64,000 nucleotides of DNA, taken from the NCBI RefSeq assembly GCF_000317435.1, contig NC_019751.1, positions 248,001 to 312,000 on the forward strand. Reading direction: 5' to 3'. How positions within the stretch are numbered: position 1 is the first letter of the stretch; every line of letters begins with the position of its first letter. The translations under genes and the position numbers were made by a program. Below are positions 44,757-56,143 of this stretch, piece after piece. The notes beneath the pieces are model-generated. The model was not told the origin of the DNA. It searched no databases and saw nothing but the letters and a program-made list of their open reading frames with translations. Source of the stretch: Calothrix sp. PCC 6303 (lineage in GTDB: Bacteria; Cyanobacteriota; Cyanobacteriia; Cyanobacteriales; Nostocaceae).

Positions 44757-47700
44757 ATATTTTTTATTCGGGACTGTAAGTCTAATTTTCTAGATAGAAC
44801 AAATGCCATTGGGTCTTCAGAAAGTTTCTGAGCTTTTTGACTAGGATTAAATCCTTCTTCTGGAAAATCTACTCCTTTTCCGAACCTTTGTGCATTTCCC
44901 GGTATTTGAGCTTCATCTACAATATCTACATTAATGATTCTCGAATTTTTACCTGGTTCTGCAACAGTCATCATTGATTTTGAGGGTGGTAAACCGTTTC
45001 CACCTCCGCTTCCTTCGCTCAGTTTTAACGATTTATTAGAGTTTGGTAGTTTGACGTAGATATCATTAGGTTGGGATGGTGAATATCTGAAAGGAAAAAC
45101 ATCACTTTTTGAAGCGATAAAAGATGGAATATCACCATTATGCTTGCTAAGATCAGAAGCTAACGAATAGCCTGTGTCAATATCTAGACTTTCAAAAGCT
45201 GTTTTAAAGCCATTTTTGGTTTTGGTAATATTCAGTTCGCCAAACTCAGCACTAATTCCTTTGGCATCTTCTAATCTTGTTGTCAGTTTTAGCCCATTGT
45301 TTGATGTTTGTGTAGGGACTGCTTTGAATTTAGAAAACTGGTTTAATTCTGCATCTAGATTGCGAATTTTTGTTCCTGCTTTGGGTTCAGTTATAATTGA
45401 ACTAGTTTTTTGACCTAGAGGCTTAATTATGATATTAGTCTCTTCAGAAGTTTTAAGTGCTAATTCACCCTTTTGAGGTTTAACTTCTTGCTTGTAAGCA
45501 AGAGTTTTCTGAGGATTTATATTAGACCTTAAGGCAATATCGTCCAATGGATTATCCTTCGGTAAAGATATGCTATCTGCAAAATCCATTTTATTACCAA
45601 GAGAAACGCCTCCGTAAAGACTAGGATATGATTTACCATAACGCTCATCAATTTTTTCCGAGTCTAGAAACTTTAACTTATCCGTTTTTTTACCTCTATC
45701 ATTGTAGCCTTCTGGAATAAATGTAATTTGACTCCATTTTTTAAATTTCAAATTTTTACCTTGCTTTTTAGCCCAATTTAGGAAGCTATCATTATCTCTA
45801 TTAACCTCAATTGATTTTAAAAAGTCTAAAGGATCAGATTGCAAAAAGTTTTCTGACTTTTGACAACTTGTATCTTGAAAACAACTTAAAATATTAATTA
45901 TTAAGTTCCACTTCATAATTTGATTAAGTCGCTCAAATTGTGGCTCATATCGAGCAACTTCTTCATAATGATTATTCCACCAATTAATAAAGGCAGTTGT
46001 ATCGGGAGGTGCTGTAACCTCATTCTTTGATTTAGAATCGTTGGAAGCAAGTGCTTTAATATGTGTAGCATGACGAGAAAAAACTATATTCATGTCTACT
46101 TTGTTGCTGCTATAACCACTTTCATTTGGGTCAAACCAAAGCCGAACAAACTGTTCTTTTTGTCTATCTGATTTATAAATTGGCGAAGTGGGAATTTGAG
46201 TACTTGATCTAAAACCTTTAATACCTGTTTCTTCAGTTGCCTTCTCAAAATTAAAGTCAAAAATTTTCATTAACAAATCTGTGTAGAAAAGGGTCATGCC
46301 CACTTCTGTTCCTCTGATTAAGTCACCGTCATAGCGTGCAAATTGAAAGCCATTATTCTTTTTCGATGCTAACAAATTATTAATTTTGTATTCATAATTA
46401 AGCCGTGTATTTGTTTTTTGTTCTGCTTTCTCAGATGATTTTTTTAGGGTATTATCTTCTGCTAGTTTAGCTTCCAGTTCTTGGATAATAATGTCTAATT
46501 CAATAATCTTTGAATTGATTTCTTCAGGCGATAAAGCAGAATTTGATATGTTCTCCCTTTCAATTTTATATACTTCTATTTGCTTGTTAATAGATTCTTG
46601 ATTTTTTTTCTCTTTTTCCTGATAACTTTTGATTTCCTTTTGAATTTCTGTTGCTATTTCTCCTTGTTTGAATATTTTATCTTTTTCTGATACCCACACA
46701 CTTTCTATTTTGTCAACTAATTTAAAATAATCTTCTGCATCTTTACGTGATAAGCCATTTTTGGCTTTTTTAATATCCTGTTCATTAATCACAGCTTTCC
46801 CATCTATTTTTATTTTTTTCAGTAATGGTATTGCTTCGTCTAAAGCTTTTTCCAATCCTGGGTAGTTATACTCCCAATCTAAAGAAAAACCACTACCATC
46901 TACTATTCTGTTTTTGCGTGCTTCTTCACGCATTGGTTTTTTAGCATTTTCGAGTTCATCACCCGATAAGTTTTTTGTTTTTTTAGACCAATTTTTGTAA
47001 AAATCACTTTCGTAAAAATCATTTGATTTTTTATCTATGTCTTGACGTGCTTGGTATAGTGCAGCAATATCTTCTACTTTAAGGACTTGATATTTTGGGC
47101 TATCTTTGCCTCTATAAATTTTACGTCCACCCAAAACTAAGCCTGAATCAATAACTTGAGTAAAAGTTATATCATCTGTTTTACTTAGGAAGTCTTTGAG
47201 TTTGTCTTGATTAGTTATAGTTGTTTCGTAGTAACCATACTCATTACTAAATATTTTAGCTGTATCAATTTCCCCACGTCTAGTAATTTGGGCTAGTTGT
47301 TGATTAGCAGATATATCATATTCAAATACTTCAATTACCTTTGGTTTTATACCGATATCCTTACGGTGATAGTCTGCAATTTCTGCAAGGTCTTTCTTGC
47401 GTTCTTCTGATGATTGGTTTTTAGGAACAAGCGCAACTAATCTCCCATTACCAATGTGGCGAGAACGAGTAGCACCATACTCGAGTTTGGCATTAGCCAT
47501 AGACCTCATAAAATCATATCGAATAATAGAAATATCATGGATACTTCTGCTAATTTCTTGAGTAGAAAGTCCTTTGCCGGAAAGAACTGTTAATAATAAC
47601 CAGTCACGTAATTGTTCTTCTTTTTCTGTAGCTGAATTTTCAGGATTATTTAAATTTTGAGTTTCGGCTAATTTTTCATTTAACTCGAAAGTTACTTCTT

Positions 47701-47848
47701 GAGGCTGATTGAGAGGAAAATTTTTCTCAGTTGTGCTTTCTACTGGTCTAGCAATAGACGGAACACTAGTCTGAGCATACGCAACACCTAAAACAATGGG
47801 TGAGACTGCGATACTAATAATGCCTAATACGTCAATAATTTTTCTCAT
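44757..47848 (-). pseudogene. 5' part of a large exported protein gene
   Basis: 1030 intact codons followed by a few IS-derived ones. Signal peptide MRKIIDVLGIISIAVSPIVL...AYAQ (cut near residue 25). A mixed domain follows (about 75-280), then a coiled coil (about 395-500), a domain with cysteines SCFQDTSC (near 690), and a Ser/Lys-rich distal part. With the 3' part it is 1221 residues and ends in a TPR-like pair. Family not recognised. Export implies a role outside the cytoplasmic membrane. It is the last gene of the sigma/caspase operon. Confidence 0.8.
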
Positions 47849-47916
47849 GACTTGCTCCTTCTATGTTTATATTTTCGGTAATTGTTTGTAGAGTTGATAT
47901 TTTCTGTATTCTGTGA

Positions 47917-49932
47917 TTACTGATTCTCTTGATTATCAGGAAAATCCTTCTGTAGTTGTTTGTGAAGTTGCAGATATTCTTCCTGTTCCAGTGTCAATTT
48001 TTCTCCAGATGATTGTTGAGGAAACCAACGCAATAAAGACTCTGTAAAAAGTTCCTTAATCTCTGTAGCTCGTTCATCTTTATTAAAAATAGAACCATTT
48101 TGAAAGAAACTTTTAGATGCTTTGAGCACCGCTTGATCATTTTGTACTTGACTTGCTGTTAAAATTTGTTGAAAAGCTGTCTTTCTAACTACAAATGTTG
48201 TTTTTTCTCGCATCATAACGAAGCCAGAAGCAAGAATTAAAATACCTGCTAATACTGCCTGAATTTTAATTCGTTTATCTTGGGAACTTAAAACCCAGGG
48301 AATAAAAGGTTCCATACTAAATTTCCCTTTTGTTGATACAGGTGTAAGTACCTGAGTTGCTTGCACATTCCCTGTAGAGGTAGCCACAAAAATATTATGT
48401 TCCCTCTCTTCCCCAAATAGGATATGTTTTAAATAATCACAAATCAATGCGGAATCTAAATCTGCTAAATCTGGCTTTGTCTCAACCAGTTTTTTCCAAG
48501 CTGGTTGTATTGCTTCTTTAGCTTGAGGTACTTCTTGTAGTAGGCTATGAACAGCTTCCTGTAATTGAAGTGCCGTATTTATTAAGTTACCAGTAGATTC
48601 AATTGCATTTTTCCCTCCCTTCTCCTCAGCAAATTTCAGCCATCCGTCACTTGGTTCTAGTAGTCCAATTTGATGCCAAAGATAAATTGCTTGTGCTGCA
48701 AAAAATGCATTTTCTGTTTCTTTCTTTTCCTCAGAATCAATATATGCATTTATTGGTATAAAGCCTTGTTTTGCTTCTGCTAATAGCTTTTCTCCTTTTT
48801 CATTGAGCTGAGAAGTATTATTGTTTGCAGATGATATTAATGTTCCTAATGGATTAATCAATAAACCCACAGTAAAAACAACTGCTGACTCAGCACTAAA
48901 CGAGCGAGAATTATTTTCAACTGGAGCTAAAAGTTGATTCATTTGCTGTTGAAGCTGCTCCATTATATCGATTAGTTCATTGCGAGTAGCAACAGCTTGT
49001 TCAGAGTAAGGATTGTAAGTAATGGCTTTTTCTCCACAAACCAGCGCTTCAGCTAGTTGTTCGTTTCTCGCTAAATTCACTGCTCGCAAGCGGTAGAGGA
49101 AACTTAACATCTCAAAATTTTTCAAACTATAAGGATATTTCTTCAGATATTTCTCTAATTGATTTATACCCTTCTTTAAATATTTGATGTTACTTGCATG
49201 GTATATTTGTACATTTTCATTTGTCACATGTTCCAAAGCGGCTAAGTAGTGAATCTCTGCTAGTTCATCTTGAAAATCGATATTATGAGGTAAATATTTT
49301 AAGCGTTGCTGACAGTATTTAATCGCTAATTGCCATTTTTTTGCTTCTTTACAGGCATTAATTCGCGTCTGCCAAGCTTCTGCTAGGAGATTTTTGACTT
49401 CTTCTCCATCAATGACAGACAACTCCAATAGCTGCTGGATATAGTCAATGTGAACAAAAGCACGCTCATTCCAAGATGGCTTTGTTACATTCTGTATCAA
49501 ACCATTATAAAAAGCGCAGTGAGTATCGATAAATAACTCGTGTAGTAAAAGCTGACGCAGTTTTACCGGGTTATTCATTATTATTGCTTCAGAATGACCA
49601 CCAGCTACAGTTAACGCTAAATCTTGCCAGACTTCGCGTTCTGCAACTAAGTTCTTCAACTCTACTTGAACTTCACGCCAGAAAAAATCAGCCCGCTGCC
49701 ATTTTGATTCCAATTCAGATGCGATCGCTTGTTGATGCTGACGCAACAAATGCCCAAAACGACCTAAAACATCAAGACGGGAACCAGAATATTTTTGCTC
49801 AATCAAATTCAGAAGCTTACAAGCTGCTTGCTGTTCAGTAGTTAAATCTGCGCGATCGCAACTCAAACTGTAGAGGTTTGCAGAGATGGAAGGGAATACT
49901 CGTTCTTGAGGACGACATAAAAGTGCAACCAT
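47917..49932 (-). CDS. TPR-like protein with one membrane segment
   Basis: 671 residues. Helical TPR-like hairpins fill about 20-330 (AEAWQTRINACKEAKKWQLAIKYCQQRLKYLPHN; LAEALVCGEKAITYNPYSEQA). A weakly hydrophobic stretch lies at about 352-368 and a membrane helix near residues 565-580 (IKIQAVLAGILILASGFVMM), leaving a short C-terminal helical tail. Not recognised as a named family. It is located between the caspase gene (169 bases upstream) and the exported protein (68 bases downstream), so it may be a membrane scaffold for both. Confidence 0.75.
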   Translation of the reverse strand: MVALLCRPQERVFPSISANLYSLSCDRADLTTEQQAACKLLNLIEQKYSGSRLDVLGRFGHLLRQHQQAIASELESKWQRADFFWREVQVELKNLVAEREVWQDLALTVAGGHSEAIIMNNPVKLRQLLLHELFIDTHCAFYNGLIQNVTKPSWNERAFVHIDYIQQLLELSVIDGEEVKNLLAEAWQTRINACKEAKKWQLAIKYCQQRLKYLPHNIDFQDELAEIHYLAALEHVTNENVQIYHASNIKYLKKGINQLEKYLKKYPYSLKNFEMLSFLYRLRAVNLARNEQLAEALVCGEKAITYNPYSEQAVATRNELIDIMEQLQQQMNQLLAPVENNSRSFSAESAVVFTVGLLINPLGTLISSANNNTSQLNEKGEKLLAEAKQGFIPINAYIDSEEKKETENAFFAAQAIYLWHQIGLLEPSDGWLKFAEEKGGKNAIESTGNLINTALQLQEAVHSLLQEVPQAKEAIQPAWKKLVETKPDLADLDSALICDYLKHILFGEEREHNIFVATSTGNVQATQVLTPVSTKGKFSMEPFIPWVLSSQDKRIKIQAVLAGILILASGFVMMREKTTFVVRKTAFQQILTASQVQNDQAVLKASKSFFQNGSIFNKDERATEIKELFTESLLRWFPQQSSGEKLTLEQEEYLQLHKQLQKDFPDNQENQ

Positions 49933-50101
49933 GACAACTCCTAATGAATATTCTATGACTGGTATCGAGAAACCAAATAGTATTTAGTAAATGTTTTAGC
50001 GATTAGATGTTGAGATAAATCAATTGAGAATTACGAAAAGTTCATTTATTTTCTATCCAAAGAACTATTGTTTTACAAAAATATTATGTTATGCAAAATA
50101 T

Positions 50102-51619
50102 TTATCCACACGTAGAATATATAATCTTTATAAAAGCTTCATGAATAAATATTAAATTTACATTCTTTGTCTTTCCTACTGCTAATTTACTTATCAGAGT
50201 ATGATGATGAAATGCCTTTTGTTTATCTTGTTTTCCTCTCTGGATGATTACCCAACTTACAGTTCCCACTAGCATCAAAATAAAAATAAGAGAAATAGCC
50301 ACCATCAATTGTGAATACTTGAATCCCCTGGAATCTGTGGACATATTATTTGCCGGGAGTGATTTTGAACTTTGATTTAATATTTGATGTTCGGGTAGCT
50401 GTAAATTAATATTTCTGGGTATTGTAGTTACAACCAGAATCTCATTAGTTACCCAATCATCTAAGATTGTTGATTGTTCCGTTTCATCTGGACAAGGTGC
50501 GATCGCACGCATTTGGATTTGTTGAATAAGACAATTACCTTCTCCAATATTATTAGAGCGAGAAGAACGTCTATTGAGGTTTTCAATATTATCTTGTGCT
50601 AGTAAATTAGCATCGAATTCACTCGTACTCACTATCAATTTCAGGATATCTTTATATTCTCTAACTCCACGTCGTTGAAAGTTAATTGGTATAGATATAG
50701 GAATATATTTCCCTTCTAAAACCCATGTCTCTTCTCCTGGTTCTAGCCAAATTCCAGTACAACCCCCAGCAAAAGGAATTGCTGTTATGGCAAAAAGCTC
50801 AGTTAAATTTAGTAAGACAGAGTAAAGTGTTATATCACTTGTATTAATTAATTTAACTTGTATTGCTGGAGGTTTTAATGTGTCGTCTTGAACTTTATAT
50901 GTCAATGAAAGCTGATAATCCTGAACTTCATAAGTTTCTACATCTTGGAGATAAAACTTTACTTTTACCGCATTAGCTGGAATCAAACTATTTGCAGGAC
51001 TTGTAATAGAAGCAATATTTCTCCATCGTGCAATATGTTCTAAAAAATAAATTGCTTGTAATGCACTCTCAATAGTAAAACCCGATATTGGAGATATTAC
51101 CTGATAGTTATCGCTAGCACGAATAATCTGATATTCATCATTGATAGCTTTGAGGTAAAAATCAGCTTCGTAGGAATTATCAACTCCACAAATATACAGC
51201 GAAGCATTTTCCCCAAAACTAGCTGTTTGGATAGCTTGATGTGCAAAACTAACTCCTGACGTATCCCCTTCAATATAAACCTGGAGAAAAGCTACTGGAA
51301 GATAAGTAATTACAGCTTTATAAATTAACTCTCTGTTTAACTCTTCTCTTTCCCCAGATATATTAATTCTACTAGACTGCGGCAAAACTTCCGTGACTTC
51401 AGCCACTGCGATCGCATTTTCCAATTGGCTAATATCTTCTAAATCTATAGGGAAAATAGCTAATCTGGTATTTTGATTTCCCTGGGTAGAAATAATACCA
51501 TGAATTGCACCGCCATCAATAATCCAAGCATTACTCCCATCATACATAACAGTAAAGTAAGTTAGTCTTTTAGCGATTGCTTTTCCTAAAAAAGGCTGGT
51601 CTAAATAGCTAGGATTTGT
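50102..51619 (-). pseudogene. 3' part of the caspase-family gene
   Basis: 502 codons that continue the caspase frame from SYLDQPFLGKAIAKRL after removal of the ISL3 element. Beta-rich domains fill the middle (KVKFYLQDVETYEVQDYQLSLTYKV). A membrane helix lies near the end (LMVAISLIFILMLVGTVSWVII), with a 45-residue basic tail. The reconstructed protease (790 residues) is membrane-anchored at its C-terminus. The ORF's first 33 codons (to 51709) are IS sequence. Confidence 0.87.
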
Positions 51620-53030
51620 GGTTCTACCGATCCCCTTATGGAAATTTAACACTAAAGTGCCAAGATAATAAGCAGCGTAATCTAAAATTTGCGAAATTAC
51701 GGAAACCATATCCTAATCTTTTGACTAGCTTCAACTTATTATTAATTCCTTCTACAGTGCCACTAGTTGTTCTTTGTTCAAAATAACCAACTATATCTCC
51801 AAACCATCTAAAAATTGTTCTAATAGTTTTCGGAAAGTATAAACTCGAATCATACATCCAATCTAATAATTTTAGTACCCCATCGCCCCATGATTCAGCA
51901 GTGTTAAATATATTTCTGAATTTCTCTTTTAACTCGTGCATTTTTGATAGAGTTGGAGATACATTTTGAACTGCTTTTAGCTTTTCTTTTTGAGTCTCAT
52001 TTAAAGAATCTTCGTTTTTCAACAAGCTATATTTACTTTTTAATAATCCCGCCAATATTCGATCTCTATCTAATTTATTCTTGAGGGAATTTGCTTCTTT
52101 TTTTTGCTGTTTACGCGCTGCATCTAATTCATCATTTACCTGTTTCATTACATGAAATCTATCAATAGTTACTTCTGCATTTGGCATCAACTCTTTGACT
52201 AAACTTTTATATGGTTTCCACAAGTCTATACTAACTTCTTCAATTTGCTCTAAAACCTCATTGCCCATACTCTGCAAAGCTTGAGTCATTTCTGATTGAC
52301 GACGTGACTCAACAATATCAATTGGTTTTCTTCTGTCTAAATCTACCAATACTCCTAAATAATTACCTTGACCTTTAATTAAAGAAATTTCATCTATACC
52401 TAGACGCTTTATTTCACTTGTCTCAAAACTGATATCTGATTCTAAAGAATCTAGCATCGATTGAATTTCTGATTCACTTAAATCATTTCTCTCTGCAACA
52501 CTACGAATGTTACTGTCTAACACTTGTTTCACTATTTCTATTGCAAATCTTTTAGTATATCCTCGTTGTTTATCGACAAAATCTAAATCCTCACTAAATA
52601 ATTTTTGACAATTTTTGCACCTAAATTGACGACGATCAATTCTTAATATTACTTGCTGATTACTCCATGGCAAGTCTTTAATATTACGCCAATGATGCTG
52701 ATGTATACTATGACTAGCTTTACCACATCTTGGACATTTAGAAGATTTGGAGTCAACTTGTATTTCTATGATTAATCCTAAGCCTTCAATATCTTGACAA
52801 TTTAATACTTTTATCCCTGGTAAATTCAGAATTTGCTCTACGGAAAACTTCATAGCGAGCACCGAAAATTTAATTTATGGCTATTTTACTTGTATTCTCT
52901 CACAGATTTGGTATATTTAAAAATCCATAAACCTTTATCTAGCTTGAGTTGTAGCTATACATTCTTGTTAAGTTATAGCCATTTTTTCACATCTAAATAT
53001 ATTTTTTTTCATAAGGGGATCGGTAGAACC
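51620..53030 (-). mobile_element. ISL3-family insertion sequence B
   Basis: 1,411 bp. Inverted ends GGTTCTACCGATCCCCTTAT on both sides and a perfect 8-bp duplication GGATTTGT at 51612-51619 and 53031-53038. It interrupts the caspase gene after codon 287; excision with one copy of the repeat restores the frame. Confidence 0.94.
51636..52862 (-). CDS. ISL3-family transposase B
   Basis: 408 residues (or 405 from MKFSVEQIL). Zinc finger CPRCG...CKNC, then LGIDEISLIKGQGNYLGVLVD, TIDRFHVMKQVNDEL and TSGTVEGINNKLKLVKRLGYGFRNF as the DDE sites. Complete and perhaps active. Divergent from copy A, so the two insertions came from different elements. Confidence 0.94.
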   Translation of the reverse strand: MLAMKFSVEQILNLPGIKVLNCQDIEGLGLIIEIQVDSKSSKCPRCGKASHSIHQHHWRNIKDLPWSNQQVILRIDRRQFRCKNCQKLFSEDLDFVDKQRGYTKRFAIEIVKQVLDSNIRSVAERNDLSESEIQSMLDSLESDISFETSEIKRLGIDEISLIKGQGNYLGVLVDLDRRKPIDIVESRRQSEMTQALQSMGNEVLEQIEEVSIDLWKPYKSLVKELMPNAEVTIDRFHVMKQVNDELDAARKQQKKEANSLKNKLDRDRILAGLLKSKYSLLKNEDSLNETQKEKLKAVQNVSPTLSKMHELKEKFRNIFNTAESWGDGVLKLLDWMYDSSLYFPKTIRTIFRWFGDIVGYFEQRTTSGTVEGINNKLKLVKRLGYGFRNFANFRLRCLLSWHFSVKFP

Positions 53031-53893
53031 GGATTTGTTGCTTCAACTTGTGGGGATTGATTTGTATAAATACTCCGTACTAAAATATTAGAACGTTTCA
53101 ACAAATCTCTGTAAGTCAAATTACTATTTCTTTGTAGACTATCAAGTAAAAAGTAGGAGAAAATTCCTCTTTTTTGGCTTTGATGTTCCCTTGCTAACTC
53201 ATTATCTCTACAAGCTGCTAGCAGTATATATTCTCCTCTAGATAAAGAAAATCGATTTGCGACATTACTAGAATTTGAGGTAGCAAGTAAACTATTGATT
53301 TCTTCATCTGAAAATATAAAGCTGGAAAGTGGTCTTTCTTTAGATTCTGTATTAACTGTACGTATACCTGTGTATGCGTTCAAAGATACATCATTTTCTG
53401 CTCGTGTCCCTCCACCAGAATGACAGCAATCCAAAATCACGACAAAATGGGGATGATTTTGAGAAACCTCTGCAATTAATTTGGCAAGCTCCTTATCAGC
53501 TAAATCCCAAATACCATCTGTACGACTATCCCAACACACCAAAGTTTCATTCAAATGGTCTGGTTCTAAATGCCAAAATTCCTCACTAGCATTTTCCTGA
53601 GAACCATGTCCACTAAAGTAAAATAATGCAACATCATTGCTTGTAGCTTGACACAAATGTTCCCGGAAACCATCGATAATTGCTTGACGAGTTGCTTGAA
53701 CATCAATCAGTCTTTTGAGATGTAATTTATCCTCATTCGTTACTAAATGCTTTTTTAAAAATTCATCTAGTGCAGTAACATCATTTACACAACCTTTTAA
53801 TGAAGGAATTTTAGAAGATTTGTAATTATTAATTCCAACAGCTAAAACATAAATATTGCGATCCATCACTGTACCCCTTGAGTTTTTGTCCAA
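53031..53893 (-). pseudogene. 5' part of a caspase-family protease gene
   Basis: 287 codons holding the whole p20-like caspase fold: YVLAVGINNYKSSKIPSLKGCVND at the start, catalytic histidine H96 in YFSGHGSQ, and catalytic cysteine C157 in VILDCCHSGG. An acidic specificity region typical of orthocaspases is present (aspartates near 112 and 155). It is broken by ISL3 B; the truncated ORF would still encode a soluble caspase domain ending in seven IS-derived residues. The start may be M10. It lies 67 bases downstream of a DUF1822 gene. Confidence 0.9.
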
Positions 53894-53960
53894 AGTCCAA
53901 ATCTAAACCAACTTCAGGTTTGCAGAATTATTATTGAATATGAATTATCACGCTCAATAA

Positions 53961-54929
53961 CTAGATAATAAATTTTTCTAAGATACTATCTTCTCCAAGA
54001 CTAATTTTTAAACCAAATTTATCCCCTACATTTCCTTTGAATCTAAGCTGTAACCAGTTATTTGCTTTTGATTGTTTTTTAAGTTGGGGAATTTGTTTAT
54101 CTTCCTCATCTAACAATGTCATCTTGATTCCATCTAGTAAAAATATTGATTCACTAGCAGGGTAAAGTCTTAAGACAATCTCAACTTCATCTTGATTGAC
54201 TTGTGTTTGACGCAATATTAGCAAAACTGGTTCTGAGGGATGTTGCAGATGTATAAATTTGGCAGCACCAGATTCTCTTTTTTCTGTTTCATCTACAGGA
54301 GAAATGGCTAAATCTTTTGCAACGGCTAATTCTGCTTCCCATCCACCATCTAATAAACCTTCAAACCATTTGCTCAATTTTACTATTCCTGTGTTCAGTT
54401 GACTTACAGCAACATCAACTATATCGACTTTATTAGTTGACTTTTCCATAACTGAAACAGCTTCTAATTTGTGTAGGTAAAGTAAAAAGTCATGTAGAGA
54501 GTTTAATTTCGTTAAAGATAATTTCTCATTTTCAACAGATTTAGCAAAACCTAATATCTTTGCTTGTCTATTATCTTCATCAATTTCTACCACCATATAA
54601 CCAATACGTTCTGATAAAACTTCAGGTGGGATCTCACACAATTCTTCTTTGGGAAGTACAGGACGACACTCAATCAAACCCTTATCTTTAATAAACAAGC
54701 TAGCTGTATTCATTAAAGATGACATAATTTTATCTAAACCATGACTTTTGCTTGGTTCTGTTTTTATTCCTATGCACTTGCAGTAAAAGTCAACAGCTAA
54801 TATAGCTAAAGTATTCAGATAAACTGTACGCGATTTTTGTTTGTTCTTTTCTTGCTGACTGAATTTTTCAGCAATTTTAAACATTTTCCCATCAATGGGT
54901 ATCGTAAAAATCAACTCATTGGCATCCAT
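53961..54929 (-). CDS. DUF1822 family protein
   Basis: About 322 residues from the methionine at 54929 (MDANELIFTIPIDGKMF), chosen because a GGAG site precedes it; the ORF extends 17 codons further. DUF1822 features: YLNTLAILAVDFYCKCIGI near 38-56, IECRPVLPKEELCEIPPEVLSERIGYMVVEI, and a C-terminal NWLQLRFKGNVGDKFGLKISLG strand region. The function of DUF1822 is unknown; in cyanobacteria it recurs beside sigma-like factors and CHAT or caspase genes, as I recall. It starts about 75 bases after the sigma-like gene. Confidence 0.85.
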   Translation of the reverse strand: MDANELIFTIPIDGKMFKIAEKFSQQEKNKQKSRTVYLNTLAILAVDFYCKCIGIKTEPSKSHGLDKIMSSLMNTASLFIKDKGLIECRPVLPKEELCEIPPEVLSERIGYMVVEIDEDNRQAKILGFAKSVENEKLSLTKLNSLHDFLLYLHKLEAVSVMEKSTNKVDIVDVAVSQLNTGIVKLSKWFEGLLDGGWEAELAVAKDLAISPVDETEKRESGAAKFIHLQHPSEPVLLILRQTQVNQDEVEIVLRLYPASESIFLLDGIKMTLLDEEDKQIPQLKKQSKANNWLQLRFKGNVGDKFGLKISLGEDSILEKFII

Positions 54930-55003
54930 TATTATTTCTCCTGATTCATTGTGTAATTTATTCATCTCAATAATTTTCAAATATTTTTCTTGTTAACTAA
55001 ATC

Positions 55004-55693
55004 TCATAAGTATTTTTTAAAATAAGGACTAAATTCATCACAACAGCGACTATAAAATGAGTAAATAGGACCATGAGTCTTTCCTAAATTTAACTCTTGG
55101 GTAATTTCTTCCCAGGTTTTACATTCTTCATTCTTTTTGAGTAAAATAGCCTGAAAACTTGCTTGAGGATTCTTCTTAAATAGCTTACTAGCTAATAATC
55201 CTTCTGGATCTTCTTTAATAAATTCTATCAATTTCTCAGATGGAAGAGGATTTAAACTTGGAGGTTGATAACTTTCAAGAGGATTTCTTTCATATTCATC
55301 ACCATCCTTATTTAATCCTTTATCTATATATGAAACTTTTCCATCCCAATTCAGCCAATTAAAAACATTATTTTTGCGTTTTTTTAATAAAAACTTTACC
55401 CAAGCCATTACAGAATAATCAGAGTTGTATTTACCTATGTTTTTACAAATATATAAGTAAATATTTTGCAGCGTTTCTTCATAAATATATTCTGATAAAC
55501 CAACATTCCCTGGTTTTGGTAACTCCACCTTTATTCGCTCCATTAATAGGGTCATTAATTTTGTTAGCGCAATTTGTTTCTCTAACAATGCTTGTTGTCT
55601 ATCTTCATCACTAAGCGACTCATTCTCAGCTTTTATGACTGCTTTTTGAGCTTTCACAGCTACCTCATCCAGAGAAGAAAAAGATTTCCCCAT
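55004..55693 (-). CDS. Sigma-70-like factor, first gene of the caspase operon
   Basis: 229 residues. Residues about 65-110 (EYIYEETLQNIYLYICKNIGKYNSDYSVMAWVKFLLKKRKNNV) follow the pattern of sigma-70 region 2, in which the YxxxxxVMAWV stretch corresponds to the core-binding and -10 helices. The C-terminus (ILLKKNEECKTWEEITQELNLGKTHGPIYSFYSRC) resembles the region 4 helix-turn-helix. It is divergent from classical ECF factors, so DNA binding is inferred. As first gene it may control the operon itself. Confidence 0.7.
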   Translation of the reverse strand: MGKSFSSLDEVAVKAQKAVIKAENESLSDEDRQQALLEKQIALTKLMTLLMERIKVELPKPGNVGLSEYIYEETLQNIYLYICKNIGKYNSDYSVMAWVKFLLKKRKNNVFNWLNWDGKVSYIDKGLNKDGDEYERNPLESYQPPSLNPLPSEKLIEFIKEDPEGLLASKLFKKNPQASFQAILLKKNEECKTWEEITQELNLGKTHGPIYSFYSRCCDEFSPYFKKYL

Positions 55694-56143
55694 AGCAAAA
55701 TACTCCTGCGTGCGTTCCTGTTATCCCTGTTTCCGTACATTTGACTGTTTTTGTAATCACCCTTCACAAAAATTTGCATATTCATAGGTTTTTAGCGATG
55801 TCTACGCCCGCCGCAGGCATTGCTAATCATGAGATAGTCGAAACTGAAGAAGGTTTTATCCTCCCCTTTCTCGCTCCTATATATCTCTCCCTAAGAAGAG
55901 TGAGTTTTTATGCATTTTCTGTAAAATGGTTTTTTCTTGAGAAATACCCCATTGGATAGATGCATAAATGCTAAATCAACAAAGTCAACATACGCACATA
56001 GGCTAATTCCGTATATATAACTACGTACCTCCTTATTCTTATATATATTATCTGTTTTGGCAACTATTTTACTCGGATATCCTTATATATCCTCTGAAAT
56101 GGAGGTAAAATAGGGAATGAACAGCCAAATAATTTCTGGATAA
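55694..56143. promoter_or_regulatory. Divergent control region, sigma-like operon / STAND gene
   Basis: 450 bases between minus- and plus-strand starts, so promoters of both units should lie here. It holds a GC-rich palindromic repeat (GCCCGCCGCAGGCAT, 55807-55821) in otherwise AT-rich DNA, and AT-rich TATATATA stretches near 56014 and 56042. No consensus box can be assigned with certainty. Confidence 0.45.
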
